In this document: positions 10,256 to 21,140 of the stretch, piece by piece | How positions within the stretch are numbered: position 1 is the stretch's first letter | Layout of the letters: every line of letters starts with the position of its first letter | NCBI GenBank assembly: GCA_022432975.1 | Contig: CM039508.1 | Span: 25,307,999 to 25,371,998, forward strand | Length of the DNA stretch: 64,000 nucleotides | Reading direction: 5' to 3' | Origin: Begonia masoniana | Taxonomy: Eukaryota; Streptophyta; Magnoliopsida; Cucurbitales; Begoniaceae | Notes under the pieces: generated by a model | Told to the model about the DNA's origin: nothing | Database searches by the model: none | Seen by the model: the letters and a program-made list of their open reading frames with translations, nothing else | Program-made: the position numbers and the translations under genes

Positions 10256-12757
10256 ATGGCTGATTATTCAGATGATTCGATTGACCTTTCAAACTCCGAA
10301 GATGAACTTCGATATCTAGATGATGTTTCGATAGATTATGATAAGGAGGATGAGGCCCCGATGTACGATGATATCCCGGACGATGATTATCTAGATGATG
10401 TTTCTATTGATTATGCTATGGAGGAGGAGGCCCTGATGTACGATGATATGGAGGAGGAAGATCCATATTTTGAGGATATGCCAGTAGACGAACATATTGA
10501 AGAGGAAGTGCAAGCTCCAATATACGAAGAAATGCCTTCATTTGATCACTTGGAGGCGGTTGGACTAGTACAAGTACATTCAGTATCGCAGACTCTAGAT
10601 GATGAGCTTCGAGAACCGCTAAATTCAGAGGATGAAGAGGTGCAAAGTAGACAAATACGAGCGGCCAATTCAGGTGATTTTGTTGTGAGCAGAAAGTATG
10701 GCTCTTTACAGGAAATTAAGGATGAAATAAGTCAATATTCTATGAAAAAAGAAGTTGATATAAAGATCGTTAACAGTTCAACGAAAAGGCTCACAGCAAA
10801 ATGCCAAGGAGTAGGGTGTAAATGGCATTTGCATGCTTCGGTTATGAAAAATGAAGCGAGCTTCCAAATCAAAGCTTATTATAATGCACACAACAAATGT
10901 AAAAGGGAAAAGTCTAATCGACACGCAACGGTAAAGTGGTTGGCAACCACTTATGCGGATAGGTTCAAAAGTCAACCAGATTGGCCGATCGGTGATATTA
11001 TCACCACCGTCAGGGTCGAGCGTCGAATTCACATTAAGCGTAGTCTTGCAAGAAGAGGAAGAGCCTATGCTAAAGAGCTTAATTACGGGAGAAACGAAGA
11101 ACAACTCAAGCTACTTCGTCATTATATAGCAGAAATTCTGAGATCAAATCCTGGTAGCACAGTCATAATAGATGGTGATTTGGTCGTTAGGAATAGAAAG
11201 GAGTATCAGATATACAAAAGAATGTATATGTGCCTAGCTGCTTGCAAAGCTGGTCTGTTGGAAATGGGAAGACCTGTAATATGCTTGGATGGATGTCATC
11301 TAAAGGGAGCTTGCCCTGGCCAACTACTAACTGCTGTAGGTATTGATGGCAACAATGGCATATATCCCATTGCTATTGCCAACGTGGAGGCAGAATGCAC
11401 GGACTCGTGGACATGGTTTTTGACCTTATTGCGCAGCGACTTGGGCATTGGCCAAGGGAGAGGATGGACAGTAATCTCAGATCGACAAAAGGTATACATT
11501 GTTTGTATTAATCTTCTTTGAAGCATTTTGTTTATATTATTTTCTGCGGTTGTGTTGATTATGTTGTTGTTTTTAACTTCAGGGGTTAGTGGCTGCCGTG
11601 GACGATATATTTTGTGATGCCGAGCATCGTTTTTGTCTAAGGCATATGTATGCAAACTTCAAAGGCAGGTTTCCGGGCGTAATGTATAGAGATGCCTTGT
11701 GGAATGCAGCAAGGGCCACAAGAAGAGAAATTTTTGAGATTCATATGCGAAGGGTAAACGAGCTCAACACAAATGCATATGAATGGCTCCGAAGAACACC
11801 GCCAAGGTTTTGGGCAACTCACGCATTTTCAACAATTCCCAAGTGCGATTTGGGCCTTAACAATCTCAGTGAGTCTTTCAATGCATCTTTAGAGGAGGCC
11901 AGGAACATGCCTATCTTGACGATGTTCGAGATAATTCGATCAACAATGATGACTCGCATCGTTAAGAAAAACCATGAGATGCGCAAGAACGAAGATCCCC
12001 TGTGTCCCAAGATTAGAAACATGCTTGAAGCAATGAATGATGAGGCTCGCAATTGGTATATTGAATTAGCAGCCGGGGATGATGTGTATCAGGTTAGCAA
12101 GGACAGTGAACAATATGTCGTTAGGCTGAGCGAACTCACATGCACATGTCGACGCTGGGAGCTTACTGGAATCCCATGTGTACACGCCTATGCATGCATT
12201 ATTGACATGAGACTGGAAGTAGACGACTATGTTCATATATATTTTCATCATCAGACATATATGGAGATGTACTCACATTACATTCAACCCATAAATGGCC
12301 AACAGCTGTGGCTGGAACCTGAGAACCGGATCCCAATAATTCCAGCCATGAGGAGGCGGCAACCTGGTAGGCCAAAAAAGAAAAGTAGACGAGATGTCGA
12401 TGAGCCTTCTACTTCTTCGCGTGGTCGGCTTCATACTTCTAGGAAGAAGGCCAGAATGACGTGTGGCAAATGTGGGCGTCAGGGGCATAACAAACGCACA
12501 TGCTCTGAGCCGGGATCCAGTTCACGCGCTGCTTCGAGCCGTGGCACATTTATGGGTTTTCGGACACCACTCGGGACACAGGTACAATTACTTTTAACCA
12601 TTGTCTTTATTTATGTTATGACTTTTAACTGCCATTACTTTTAATCTAATATTACTATCATTATATGCAGGAATCGACTTCAGAAAGAGGAAGCGGAAGA
12701 GGAAGAGAAAGAGGAAGAGGAAGAGAAAGGGGAAGAGGAAGAGAAACTTCAATGTAA
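10256..12757 (+). CDS. MULE1 transposase (MuDR/MURA family), three exons, intact
   Basis: Catalyses cut-and-paste transposition of the element in the nucleus. Exons 10256-11491, 11583-12581 and 12671-12757 join in frame with GT..AG introns, giving 773 residues. The N-terminus (~1-130) is very acidic with near-repeats of DVSIDY. A MuDR-type DNA-binding region follows (~140-270, with KYGSLQEIKDE and CKWHLHAS). The MULE catalytic domain has Asp345 in CLDGCHLKG, Asp409 in ISDRQK and the conserved AEHRFCLRHMYANFK block right after intron 1. A SWIM zinc finger uses Cys599, Cys601, Cys611 and His613. A basic stretch and a CCHC knuckle (~706-719, CGKCGRQGHNKRTC) precede an RG-rich tail encoded by exon 3. 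No frame break was seen. The ATG at 10256 is the first after the hairpin array. Confidence 0.93.
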
Positions 12758-12870
12758 ACTTTAATTGATTGGATGTAAACTTCAATGTAAACTTCAATTG
12801 ATTGGATGTAAACTTCATTTTAATTGGATGTAAACTTTATTGTAATTCATTTTATTCATAGTACTATAGA

Positions 12871-12992
12871 TGTTGAAATATACAGGATGATATTACTTTC
12901 GGGGAGCCAGAAAACAAGGAAACTCTGCCGAAATTCGGGCAGAGTTTCCTTTGTTTTTTGGCTCCCCGAAGCTATCCTGCATATTTCTACAT
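12871..12992. repeat. Long imperfect palindrome between the two convergent MULE1 genes
   Basis: Core arms 12898-12931 and 12937-12970 pair almost perfectly (TTCGGGGAGCC... with ...GGCTCCCCGAA, loop about 4-6 bases). After a small bulge the pairing extends through 'gaaatatacaggat' on the left. The whole is about 120 bp and lies just past the 3' end of the transposase gene and before the 3' end of the opposing gene. It could form a shared transcription end structure or a small-RNA hairpin; neither is shown. Confidence 0.8.
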
Positions 12993-12999
12993 CCAATCC

Positions 13000-13320
13000 A
13001 TCTATCAAACATCAGATCTATCAATCTATCAAACTATGAACATATCAAACAGAATATCCATAACCATTCATCAGATCCATCCATCCATCAAAACTTATGA
13101 ATATACAAAACAAAAAACTTATCCAGTCATAACCATTCATAACTATTCATCAGATCCATCTATAAAAAACTTATGAATATACAAAACCAAAAACAAGTCT
13201 TCATCGCCAAGTCCTCATTTCCAAGTCCTCATCGCCCGCCCTGCATGTAATATAAGTTAGATTAGAATGAATTCAAATATAACTATTAATGAATGAAATA
13301 ATAAAATCGTTCAAACATAC
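13000..13320. repeat. AT-rich spacer with an imperfect ~90-bp direct duplication
   Basis: The blocks 'ccattcatcagatccatc' and 'aacttatgaatatacaaaac' occur twice (about 13063-13112 and 13132-13188). They are preceded by short 'catctatcaa' repeats at 13000-13040. No coding sequence is supported here; it is the spacer between the palindrome and the stop codon of the minus-strand gene. Confidence 0.6.
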
Positions 13321-14846
13321 CTAGGAGTCCCCAGCCTCGTCATCTCTAGCCCCAGCCTCGTCATCTCCATCCCCAGCATCAGTCTCAAAAAGGCTGTCAC
13401 CCCCAGGCATCACTGCCTCGTCATCGGCATCATCGGCACCAAGGTCGGCACCAAGGTGGACAGGATCAAAAGAATGAGCATCAATCCAAGTCTGTAAGAT
13501 CTTTCTCGTCTCTCTTTGGTAATCCGAGATACCTTTGAGGTATTTCATGATCCTCCGTTCACTAGCTGCCACCGTATCTCGAATCTCCTGTCTGATAGCA
13601 GCTATATCTATGGGTGGTCCCCCTCGACGAGGGGGTTGCAACAGAGGAGGGGGTCGAACATCATCAGGCTCAGTCCAAACTCCATCTACCTCCCTTAGGC
13701 CCATCTTCACAAGATGAGACCTGCCGAAGGCATCAATCTGTCTCTGTGGAAGGAGCTGGGCCGCTCGTGGAATCTGAATCTGAAAATACTGGATAATCTT
13801 CATAATCAGAACTGTGTAGGCGAGGTTCTTGTTGCGGGCCCGTGAGATCTCCCGCATGTGGCTCAGAATGACGAAGCCGGGGTCAAACTTCCTGCCGCTG
13901 TACAATCTCTCCATGACATAGAGACACATGTAGCTGACGTGCTCTCTATGTCCTACGCGTGGCAGGATAGTGTGTGCGATGAGGTTGTGGAGGATGCGAG
14001 CCTTGACATTGAGCTCTCTGGCTATTGGCTTCACGAAGCCTTCAATATCAGCGTTCCTGTGAATCTGTCTACAGAACGCTGTACCCTCATCTGTTGCCAA
14101 GATAGGAAATGTCTTTAGGGCGTGGTAGTACCTCTCAGCGTCTTCTTCGTGAAAGCCAAGAATATCATTCACCACCTCAGGCGTAACTTCAAATTCTTGG
14201 CCCATGATATAGCTGGAGATAACTCCTTCCCTAGCAGTAACTGCTATGTTCGCATAGAATAAGCGAACTATCTTCTCGCAACTATCTCCATGCAGAGAGT
14301 ATAGCCCTTGGAGTCCGATTCTGTCAAACATTTCTCGAATCTCGAAGGACTCCCACCCTGAAAATTGTAAATAACAAATGAATAAGACATATCAACAACT
14401 TATTGAATGAATAAATAATAACTGAGTGAAAATTTACCTGTAAAGTCGATTATCTTGGTCATCGAGACCTTCCTCTGTGGAATATCTAGGAAATACTGCT
14501 CTCGGCAATGTTCACTGCGAAAATCACGACTACTTTGCAGGTCTCCAAGCCGTGAGGATGATGCAGGGGGGAGTGGAGGCAGAGGACGTGCATCTGACGC
14601 TCGTTGAGCTGACTGTGTGGCCTGCGGCCGTTGCTCTGCGACCCTTGAAGCTGCTTGCGGGGTCGGGGGACGTTGCTCTGAACCCCTTGCAGAGGACTGT
14701 GGGGTCGGGGGATGTGAAACCCGTGGAGTGGGCTCTGTAGAAGGTGGAGCAGTCTTTTGACGCTTTGACTGTCCATCTTTCGACTTCGAACTTTGTTTTG
14801 ATGTTGAAGCTCCCTCTTTTCTGAAGTATGTCTGTTTGTCTACCAT
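13321..14846 (-). CDS. MULE1 second gene (ORF2), 'putative plant transposon protein' family, two exons
   Basis: Function unknown. Exons 14846-14438 and 14357-13321 join in frame (phase 1, GT..AG intron of 80 bp) to give 481 residues. The N-terminal ~115 residues are Ser/Pro/Gln-rich and basic. The conserved domain (~140-350) has GLQGLYSLHGDSCEKIVRLF, a 'VTPEVVNDILGF' block, 'ARILHNLIAHTILPRVGHRE' and 'FDPGFVILSHM'. A proline/arginine-rich linker, a short helical stretch (~400-435) and a highly acidic Asp/Glu/Ala C-terminus follow. I believe this is the domain Pfam calls 'putative plant transposon protein'. It converges on the transposase gene, as mudrB does on mudrA in maize, but I see no sequence similarity to MURB. 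Homologues occur in MULE2, MULE3, MULE4 and the SIRE element here. Confidence 0.85.
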
Positions 14847-14935
14847 TCTTTACGATATGAAAATAGGAAACATCAAATATTAGCCACATGAAAATCAAAT
14901 TTCGAACAAATACAAAACACAACAAACAGCATTGG

Positions 14936-15545
14936 TCCGGACGGACGTACCATTTCTGCGTCCGTCCGGAACTTCAAGGCGAATCAACCGGACGGACGGA
15001 CTATTGGTTCGTCCGTCCGGATTGTTATGGATGATCCATCCGGACGGACGCACTAAAACTGCGTCCGTCCAGAGGATCATCGTAACTAAAACCTAGGGCA
15101 GGCCGATTTCTACCGATTTAACCATACAAACCGAGAAAAATCATTAGGAGATGGACCGAAAATATACCTGGTATGTTTTGCAGTCGACGATTTGGCAAGA
15201 GATTTGAAGAACGTTGATGGAAAAATCGAGTATTTCGAACGGTTTTTCGTCCGACCTAAAACTCGTCGATCTGTTATAATCGACGGAAACAGACGGACGG
15301 ACTAAAGTGCGTCCGTCCGTAGAGTACATATGAATTCATACGGACGGACGGACTAATGTACGTCCGTCCGTAGGTCGAGAATTACAATACTTTTACCGGA
15401 CGGACGGGGCAATGTTCCGTCCGTCCGTGCACGTGGCATCTTTTAATTGGCTTGACACGAACGGACGGACGGTAATATAGACCGTCCGTCCGCTGTCTGG
15501 CGAAAATGAAGTCCGGACGGACGGAGAGTGAGTCCGTCCGTCCGG
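14936..15545. repeat. Right subterminal array of eight CGGACGGACG hairpins
   Basis: Units at about 14936-14970, 14988-15020, 15039-15070, 15292-15320, 15339-15372, 15396-15428, 15460-15492 and 15511-15545, with the same design as the left array: conserved arms, variable AT-rich centre. The two outermost belong to the terminal repeat. Positions 15071-15291 are free of them and probably hold the promoter and leader of the minus-strand gene. Confidence 0.9.
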
Positions 15546-15659
15546 CATGTCTATAATTGGAACATTATTCAAAGTACATGTTTTGAATTGTAAAAATTGA
15601 TAGTTTGTGTTTATAATTGAAAATAACTCGTAGTACATGTCTATAATTGGTTTTTTCCC
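15461..15659 (-). repeat. Right terminal inverted repeat of MULE1
   Basis: Reverse complement of the left repeat with about five mismatches in ~200 bp. It ends ...TTTTTTCCC at 15659 and is followed immediately by the 9-bp target copy taatatttt. Confidence 0.93.
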
Positions 15660-15670
15660 TAATATTTTTG

Positions 15671-16290
15671 TAGGGTAAAAATCAATTTGAACATCAAAGT
15701 ACGAGGTTAATTTGAAATACTTCTTAAACTAAAAACTCTAACAACTAAAATTTTAAAATTGTGGTCAATCACCCCATGTTCTGAATTTATGCCTAGAATG
15801 GGGGACTGATCAGCTCACGTTCTGTCCTGTGCTTACGTGACACTAGACATATTGAGTTAGGGGATCGATGTTGGAGGTAGAGACCCCTCCGTTTAACGTA
15901 CATGACACGTGATTCGAGAACGGGTGGTTATCGCCCCAGAACAGTCTTCTGTTCCTTGCACCCTAATTTTAGGGGTGTTCGAGAACAAGGGATTCCTGCC
16001 TCAGAACGATCCTTTGTTCTCTGCCTTCCTATTTTAGAGGGTGGTCGTAAACGGGGGTCCCCGCCTGGGAACGACCCATCTTTCCCTACCTCCCCAATTT
16101 TAGGAGCTCATTTGGAACGGGGGGTCACCACCCCAGATCAACCCACCGTTCTCAAGTGTAATGTTTAACAATGGGAGGTCGTGTCGAGGCGGGGGCCTCC
16201 CGTTCTATGCCCTAATTTTTGAGGGGGTGAGAACGGGGGTCCTCAACCCGGATCGTTCCCCCGTTCTCAAGCAAAATGTTTAAGAACGAA
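15671..16290 (+). repeat. Left terminal inverted repeat of MULE2 with 'gagaacggggg' hairpin motifs
   Basis: The outer ~130 bp are AT-rich. The inner part is a run of GC-rich blocks built on GAACGGGGGTC and its complement separated by 'ccctaattttaggg'-like spacers. The clearest hairpin is 16229-16268, with arms GAGAACGGGGG and CCCCCGTTCTC. The whole pairs with 23165-23737 in reverse complement. The open frame at 15902-16168 is an artefact of this repeat. Confidence 0.85.
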
Positions 16291-16639
16291 GGGTCGTGTC
16301 AAGACAGGGACCGCCATTTTTAGCTCTAATTTTGAGAACTGGGAGACATCCCCAACGCTATATAAGAAATCAACCATCTTCCACCCTCCACTTTTGGAAA
16401 AACCTACTTTCTCTAGGGCCCCACGCAATTCCGACCTAAAATCTGACCATTTTACGCCCCCACCGTGTTGATTTCTTCATCCTTAAGCGTTTCCTTCAAA
16501 TATTGTCTAAAAAATCCAACAAATCTGAGCCCTAAATCGTCAAAATCCCCAATTCGACCTAAATCGCCAAATTCTGCTCAAATAGCTCCCAAATTGACAA
16601 TTTAACGAAAGGTCGCCTCGTCACAATGTGGCCTGACTA

Positions 16640-17788
16640 AACATGCTCTGCCAAATCACTCATCGTTGTAACAAGAAGGACGATCTCAAGGGAATCCGAC
16701 AAACTGGGCACTGTCGTCACAAGGTGCTCCGGCTCAAGCACGACGACCGCCAACTGAGTATTTGTCTATTGAATTTCGAAATCAAATGTGTAAAGAGCAG
16801 TTTGAGCAGGATATGTCAAATCACTCAGTTATTGATTCGAAGACCGTCAATTTTAAAGGTTGGGAGCAATTGGAGATCGAGAAGATGTTCGACAGAATCG
16901 CCCTACATGAGGTGTACTAATTGAGGAGCGATAGCTACAAGCAAATTGTTAACTTGTTTTATACGAACTTGACCTCTACCGGGATGCCAGGATGTTTAAA
17001 AACGTACATCCTTAGTACAAATATTGTTATACTTCCATATATGGTTAATGAATTGCTCGGGTTTGCCGGAGAAGGGATTGAGGTGGAGAAATACTACCAT
17101 GCTTCCCAAGATTGTGATTTTTTCAGATAGACCGAGGGACTAAAGTTCTTTAGGAAATTCATCAGAATCCCAACATCGTAGAGTTCGTGAAGCCAAGATC
17201 TAGGGATTTGAATGTCAGAGCTCGGGTTATTAACACTTTGATAACTCACACCATTTTACCTCGGGATGAACAAAGAGATCTCGTGAGCTGCATGGATCTC
17301 TATATAATGGAGAAGTTGTATAATGGGAAGATGTTCGATCCTGCCTTCGTGATTTTAGGTCACATGCATGAGATCGGTCGGACATGTAATAAGAATATGT
17401 CCTACGGCACGTTGATTCAAAAGATCATCGAGGTAGCTAGCATTTAACTACCGATTAGAGAGCAGATGAGAGCACAGAGATCAGGCGATGTATTTTATAG
17501 GCTTCATTTGATTCAGATGAGCCTAGTTGAAGTCAACGGGATTTGGGTGTTCAAGGGAGATTAGGGAGCCTCCACCTCTGTAGATTTTGCTATGGAAGAC
17601 GCTACCGCGCAACCATTGTCCCCCACACGGCTAGTAGGTGGGACAGGATGGAGCATAGACTAGAGTTCCTTGTAGACAAAGTCGAGTAGCTCATCGTGTC
17701 ACAAAGAGAGCTGGCTAAGTCCCACAAAGTGCTGAGAAAAACCATCATGGATTGGATGAATCGAGATAACAACGATGGCTCAAAGTAG
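16640..17788 (+). pseudogene. MULE2 ORF2 relative (plant transposon protein family), decayed
   Basis: Related to the MULE1 minus-strand gene. The equivalent of exon 2 begins after an AG at about 16858 with 'MFDRIALHEVY', then 'LLGFAGEGIEVEKYYHA', 'ARVINTLITHTILPRDEQRD' and 'FDPAFVILGHMHEI'. Stops and frame changes occur at about 16918, 17128, 17185 and 17445. The C-terminal end retains a helical, charged stretch up to a stop at 17786-17788, without the acidic tail of MULE1. The upstream portion (16640-16850) may be exon 1 but is unrecognisable. Confidence 0.75.
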
Positions 17789-18270
17789 TTTAGTTTATGT
17801 TTTGTATTTCATTTTATGTACTATATGGTTTATGTTTGTACTTTAGTTTATGTTTGTCATTTAGTTTATGCTATGTGGTGTATGATTTTACTTTAATTTA
17901 TGTTTATCATTTAGTTTATGCTATGAGTATGGTTGTACTTTACTGTTTGGTTTTACTCTACGGTTGTACTTAATTATTTAGATTTGGCTTTGAATTATAA
18001 AATTATGATTTGAATATACAGAAATTGTTTGAAACTAGCTATGAAGAAGTCATAAAACAAAGGAAACTTTTCCTAAATTTACAACTTTATCACATTATAA
18101 TAAATACATAAATTATATATTATAATATAATAAATATATAAATTACAGTTTGAATAGTCATAAATTTATACATCTTCCATGTATAGGAGATTTTTGCATA
18201 TAATGAAAAATTATATTATAAAATAATGAAAGCATATTTATGAATGAAATGTGTTGAAATGTACCTGCGT
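17789..18270. other. AT-rich spacer between the MULE2 gene relics
   Basis: Short imperfect direct repeats of 'tttagtttatg' occur at 17788-17960, the rest is AT-rich. It corresponds to the intergenic spacer that holds the palindrome in MULE1; a clear palindrome is not seen here, only the fragment 'acaaaggaaac' at 18057-18067. Confidence 0.5.
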
Positions 18271-18677
18271 CCCGTCAAATGTGTGGAAATCCATAAATGT
18301 GTCTTGTGAAGCAGAAGTGGAAGTAACGCCTTATGTCTCCGTCAGGACAAGTGTGACTATTATACCCCTGACGCCGACATATACCATACGACATCGTTGA
18401 GATCTTCCTAATAATTATCAAACTTAGCGACTTATCGACATCTCGCATTCTTTTTTTCTTCAGCCTACTAGGCTGACACTTTCTTATAGCGGAAGGATTT
18501 GCTTTATATTTTTGACGAGCAGCCACATGTGTCAGCCACTAAATGGATGAATGAAGTGTGAGTACATTTGCAGATAAATTTTCCAGTAATAGTATTGATG
18601 AACATAATTTTTCAGTGCTAATCTCATGAAATAAATGCAGGGAATAGAATAGACACATGGAATTCCAGTAAACTCCC

Positions 18678-21135
18678 TGTAACACCCGAGTCACGACTAG
18701 GTAATTTTCCTAACTGTATTAACGGTCATGAACATTTAATCTTCGCGGTTTAGAATTTTAAGACAAGTGTAATTAATTACATGTGGGTTTAAACTAGGTC
18801 GAGTGGCAAAGTTGTAATAATAGAGGGCTTAGACCGATATTTAAAGGAAGTGGAAATGATTTAAACCTCATTAACTCACTGTAGCCGACATCCTCCATTC
18901 TCGGCGATTCCTTCTCTCGCAAGCTCTCGCCCTCTGCCTGCCTGTAATCCTTCCTTCGACGACCAGTTCCCTTGCTATTTCTCGGTTACCTTACGCTCGA
19001 GGTATGAGTTAGACAATGTAGTTATCAGTTAATCGTTTAGCTCTGTTTTCAGCTTGAACCCGTAACTCAAATCCTTAAACAACAGGGTAATAATATAGTT
19101 CATTGTTAATCTGAGAGTGGTAATGTCATTTCGAATCAGTTTTGGACATTTAAAAACAATCAACCCTGAGTAACCGATAGTCGAATCCGTCTATTTCAGT
19201 TCTTGGATTTCAGATTTTGCACAGAGCGTTAGACTAAGGATTCAGGATGGCCTTGTCTATTAGACCCTAGGATGACTTGAGGTTAGAACTTATAGGACTT
19301 TGTTTTAACTACTGCAATGTGAATGTTTTAGGTGAAGAAGTTTGAAGAGAAAGAGCTCAAAGTGCTAAGGAGACCAGGTAAGTGAATGTATAGGTTTCTC
19401 GGTCAATAGGACCCTACATCAAAGGATGCTAGGTAGAAACTCGTACGATGATTAGTAGTTCTTTCATGTTACTGTCTAGCATTTATGTCGACGATTGGTT
19501 CGATAGTAAGCTTTTCATTCTGGCTGAATGTTCTGTCCTACAGCTTGGACGAGTTAAAGAACCCCATGCTCATGCATTATCAATGTTTTATGCACATGAA
19601 AATGTTTTAAAAGCATGTTCTCTCATGAACAAGATAAGATGATAAAATCCCTACAACGTGGATGAGTGAGGGTTGGGGGCGGTTCGGCGTATGTCACAGT
19701 CCACAGTAGGACATATGAATACGACCCGCAGTAGGGACCATGATCAAACTCACTGTCGAACCCCCTTTACCGGCACAAATCCTCTCTCATCCCACGCAAT
19801 ATGAACAATGATATGAATAACGAATATGGTCCAGCGATATGGACGATGATACGAACGATGAATGTGTTTCAGTGATGTGAACTATGTTATGAATGATGAA
19901 TATGGAATAATGATTATGAACAAGAAAAGACTCATGACCACGTTTTTCTCTGAATCATGCATTCATGTTATTGTTGCATTCCTTACTAAGCATTAGGCTT
20001 ATAGTTTAAACCTTTGATGTAGGTGACGAGTTTTCAGGTGAGGGATTCAAGTTAAATGAGGAAGTCTAAGTTTGGCTGCTGGAGAATGCTCAGTGTGACA
20101 GTGAAGGCTGGATTGGCGAATAAGTTCTCTGGTTTATGCTCTATGAACATTATTAATGATTTTAATATGGAAGTATAAGTAGAATGAAGTTATTTCATAG
20201 TACTGGGATTTGAAATTATCTGGATGCTCACTGGATAGAGGATGGTATAGTTTATTGAATATCTTTTGTTTAAGACTTCCGTTATAGGTACTCTGAGAGA
20301 ATCATTGATTTCTGTTTACAGAAATGTTAAGTCTAGAAAGTTTGAGACTTGTTCATGATTATGTCTATTGGGAGATGTTGTTTAGTCCTACCGGTAGGAG
20401 TGGTGTGTTTTCTATCGGTAGATGTAGGGTGTTTTCTATCGGTAGCTGTAGTATGTTATCAGTCGGTAAATATAAAGGATTTCTTTTGCTATCGGTAGAA
20501 GTAGTGAGATTTCTGTCGGTAGATACAGTGTGTTTATATCGGGTGATGTAGGAGTCTTTTTCCCTGTCGCCTAGTCATCGGTAGATGTGGTTTATATATT
20601 TTTCCTACTGACGTCATCGGCAGATACAGTTTGTTTATCTTCCTGCTGACGTCATCGGCAGATGTAGTTTATATACCTTCCTGCTGACGACAACGGCAGA
20701 CGCGGTTTGATTATCTGCCGGCTGACGTCATCGGCAGATGCGGTTTGTATATCTGCCGACGAACGTTTAATGAATTGTGTGGGATGCACGTGACTGTCGG
20801 TTGATGTGAGAACTTACATCTACCGATGGGTGATTAATGAATCACGTGAAATGCACGGGATAACCGGAAGATGTAGCTTTGGTTTATCGGTAGATGTGAG
20901 CCCTCTCCTGCCTTGTCGTTTAGTGATCGGCAGATGAGAGTGAAGTTTTGTCGTTGAGTTCGGCAGATGCTTTTTTTAAAAATCCCCCAGCCAAATGTCT
21001 TATTTCATTGTCCATGTCCTACATGTGACTACAGAATTAGTATTTCCGCTGCTTAGTAAAAAAAAAAATATATAAAAGAGTGAAAGGAGTGAGTAAAGTC
21101 ATGAATTACGTGGCGATCCTTCCCGGGTCGTTACA
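18678..21135 (+). repeat. Solo LTR of a Ty3/gypsy-type element (TGTAACACCCG family)
   Basis: A 2,458-bp segment starts TGTAACACCCGAGTC and ends GGGTCGTTACA, with TG...CA ends and a 5-bp target duplication CTCCC (18673-18677 and 21136-21140). No coding frame is evident. Positions 20380-20960 are packed with degenerate repeats of ATCGGTAGATG and ATCGGCAGATG in both orientations. The block 'cattccttactaagcattaggctta' near 19980 also occurs, inverted, in the solo LTR at 44786-47366, so the two are one family. The long LTR and terminal sequence suggest a chromovirus-type gypsy element, but no internal region is present to prove it. Confidence 0.8.
20380..20960. repeat. Degenerate ATCGGTAGATG / ATCGGCAGATG repeat cluster inside the solo LTR
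   Basis: At least a dozen copies of a ~11-bp word ATCGG(T/C)AGATG occur at irregular spacing, mostly direct, with inverted copies such as 'catctaccgat' near 20820. The cluster begins near 20390 with the T-form and shifts to the C-form at about 20610. The 75-codon frame at 20324-20551 is a by-product of the repeat. Confidence 0.75.
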
Positions 21136-21140
21136 CTCCC

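Larger units (their letters stand above)
9556..15659 (+). mobile_element. MULE1: complete Mutator-like DNA transposon with two intact genes
   Basis: The element is bounded by a perfect 9-bp target duplication, taatatttt (9547-9555 and 15660-15668), the hallmark length for Mutator elements. Terminal inverted repeats of about 200 bp (9556-9754 and 15461-15659) start GGGAAAAAACCAATTATAG and differ at about five positions by eye. Inside are a transposase gene on plus (10256-12757) and a second gene on minus (14846-13321), converging on a 120-bp palindrome. Both subterminal zones hold eight GC-rich hairpins. Near-identical ends, perfect target duplication and open frames throughout indicate a recent insertion that may still be autonomous. 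Confidence 0.95.

Noticed and set aside
15902..16168. 88-codon frame at the left end of MULE2
   Set aside because: It lies wholly in the terminal inverted repeat and reflects the GAACGGGG repeats.
20324..20551. 75-codon frame with repeated 'SIGRC/SVGKY' residues
   Set aside because: It is a translation of the ATCGGTAGATG repeat cluster in a solo LTR.
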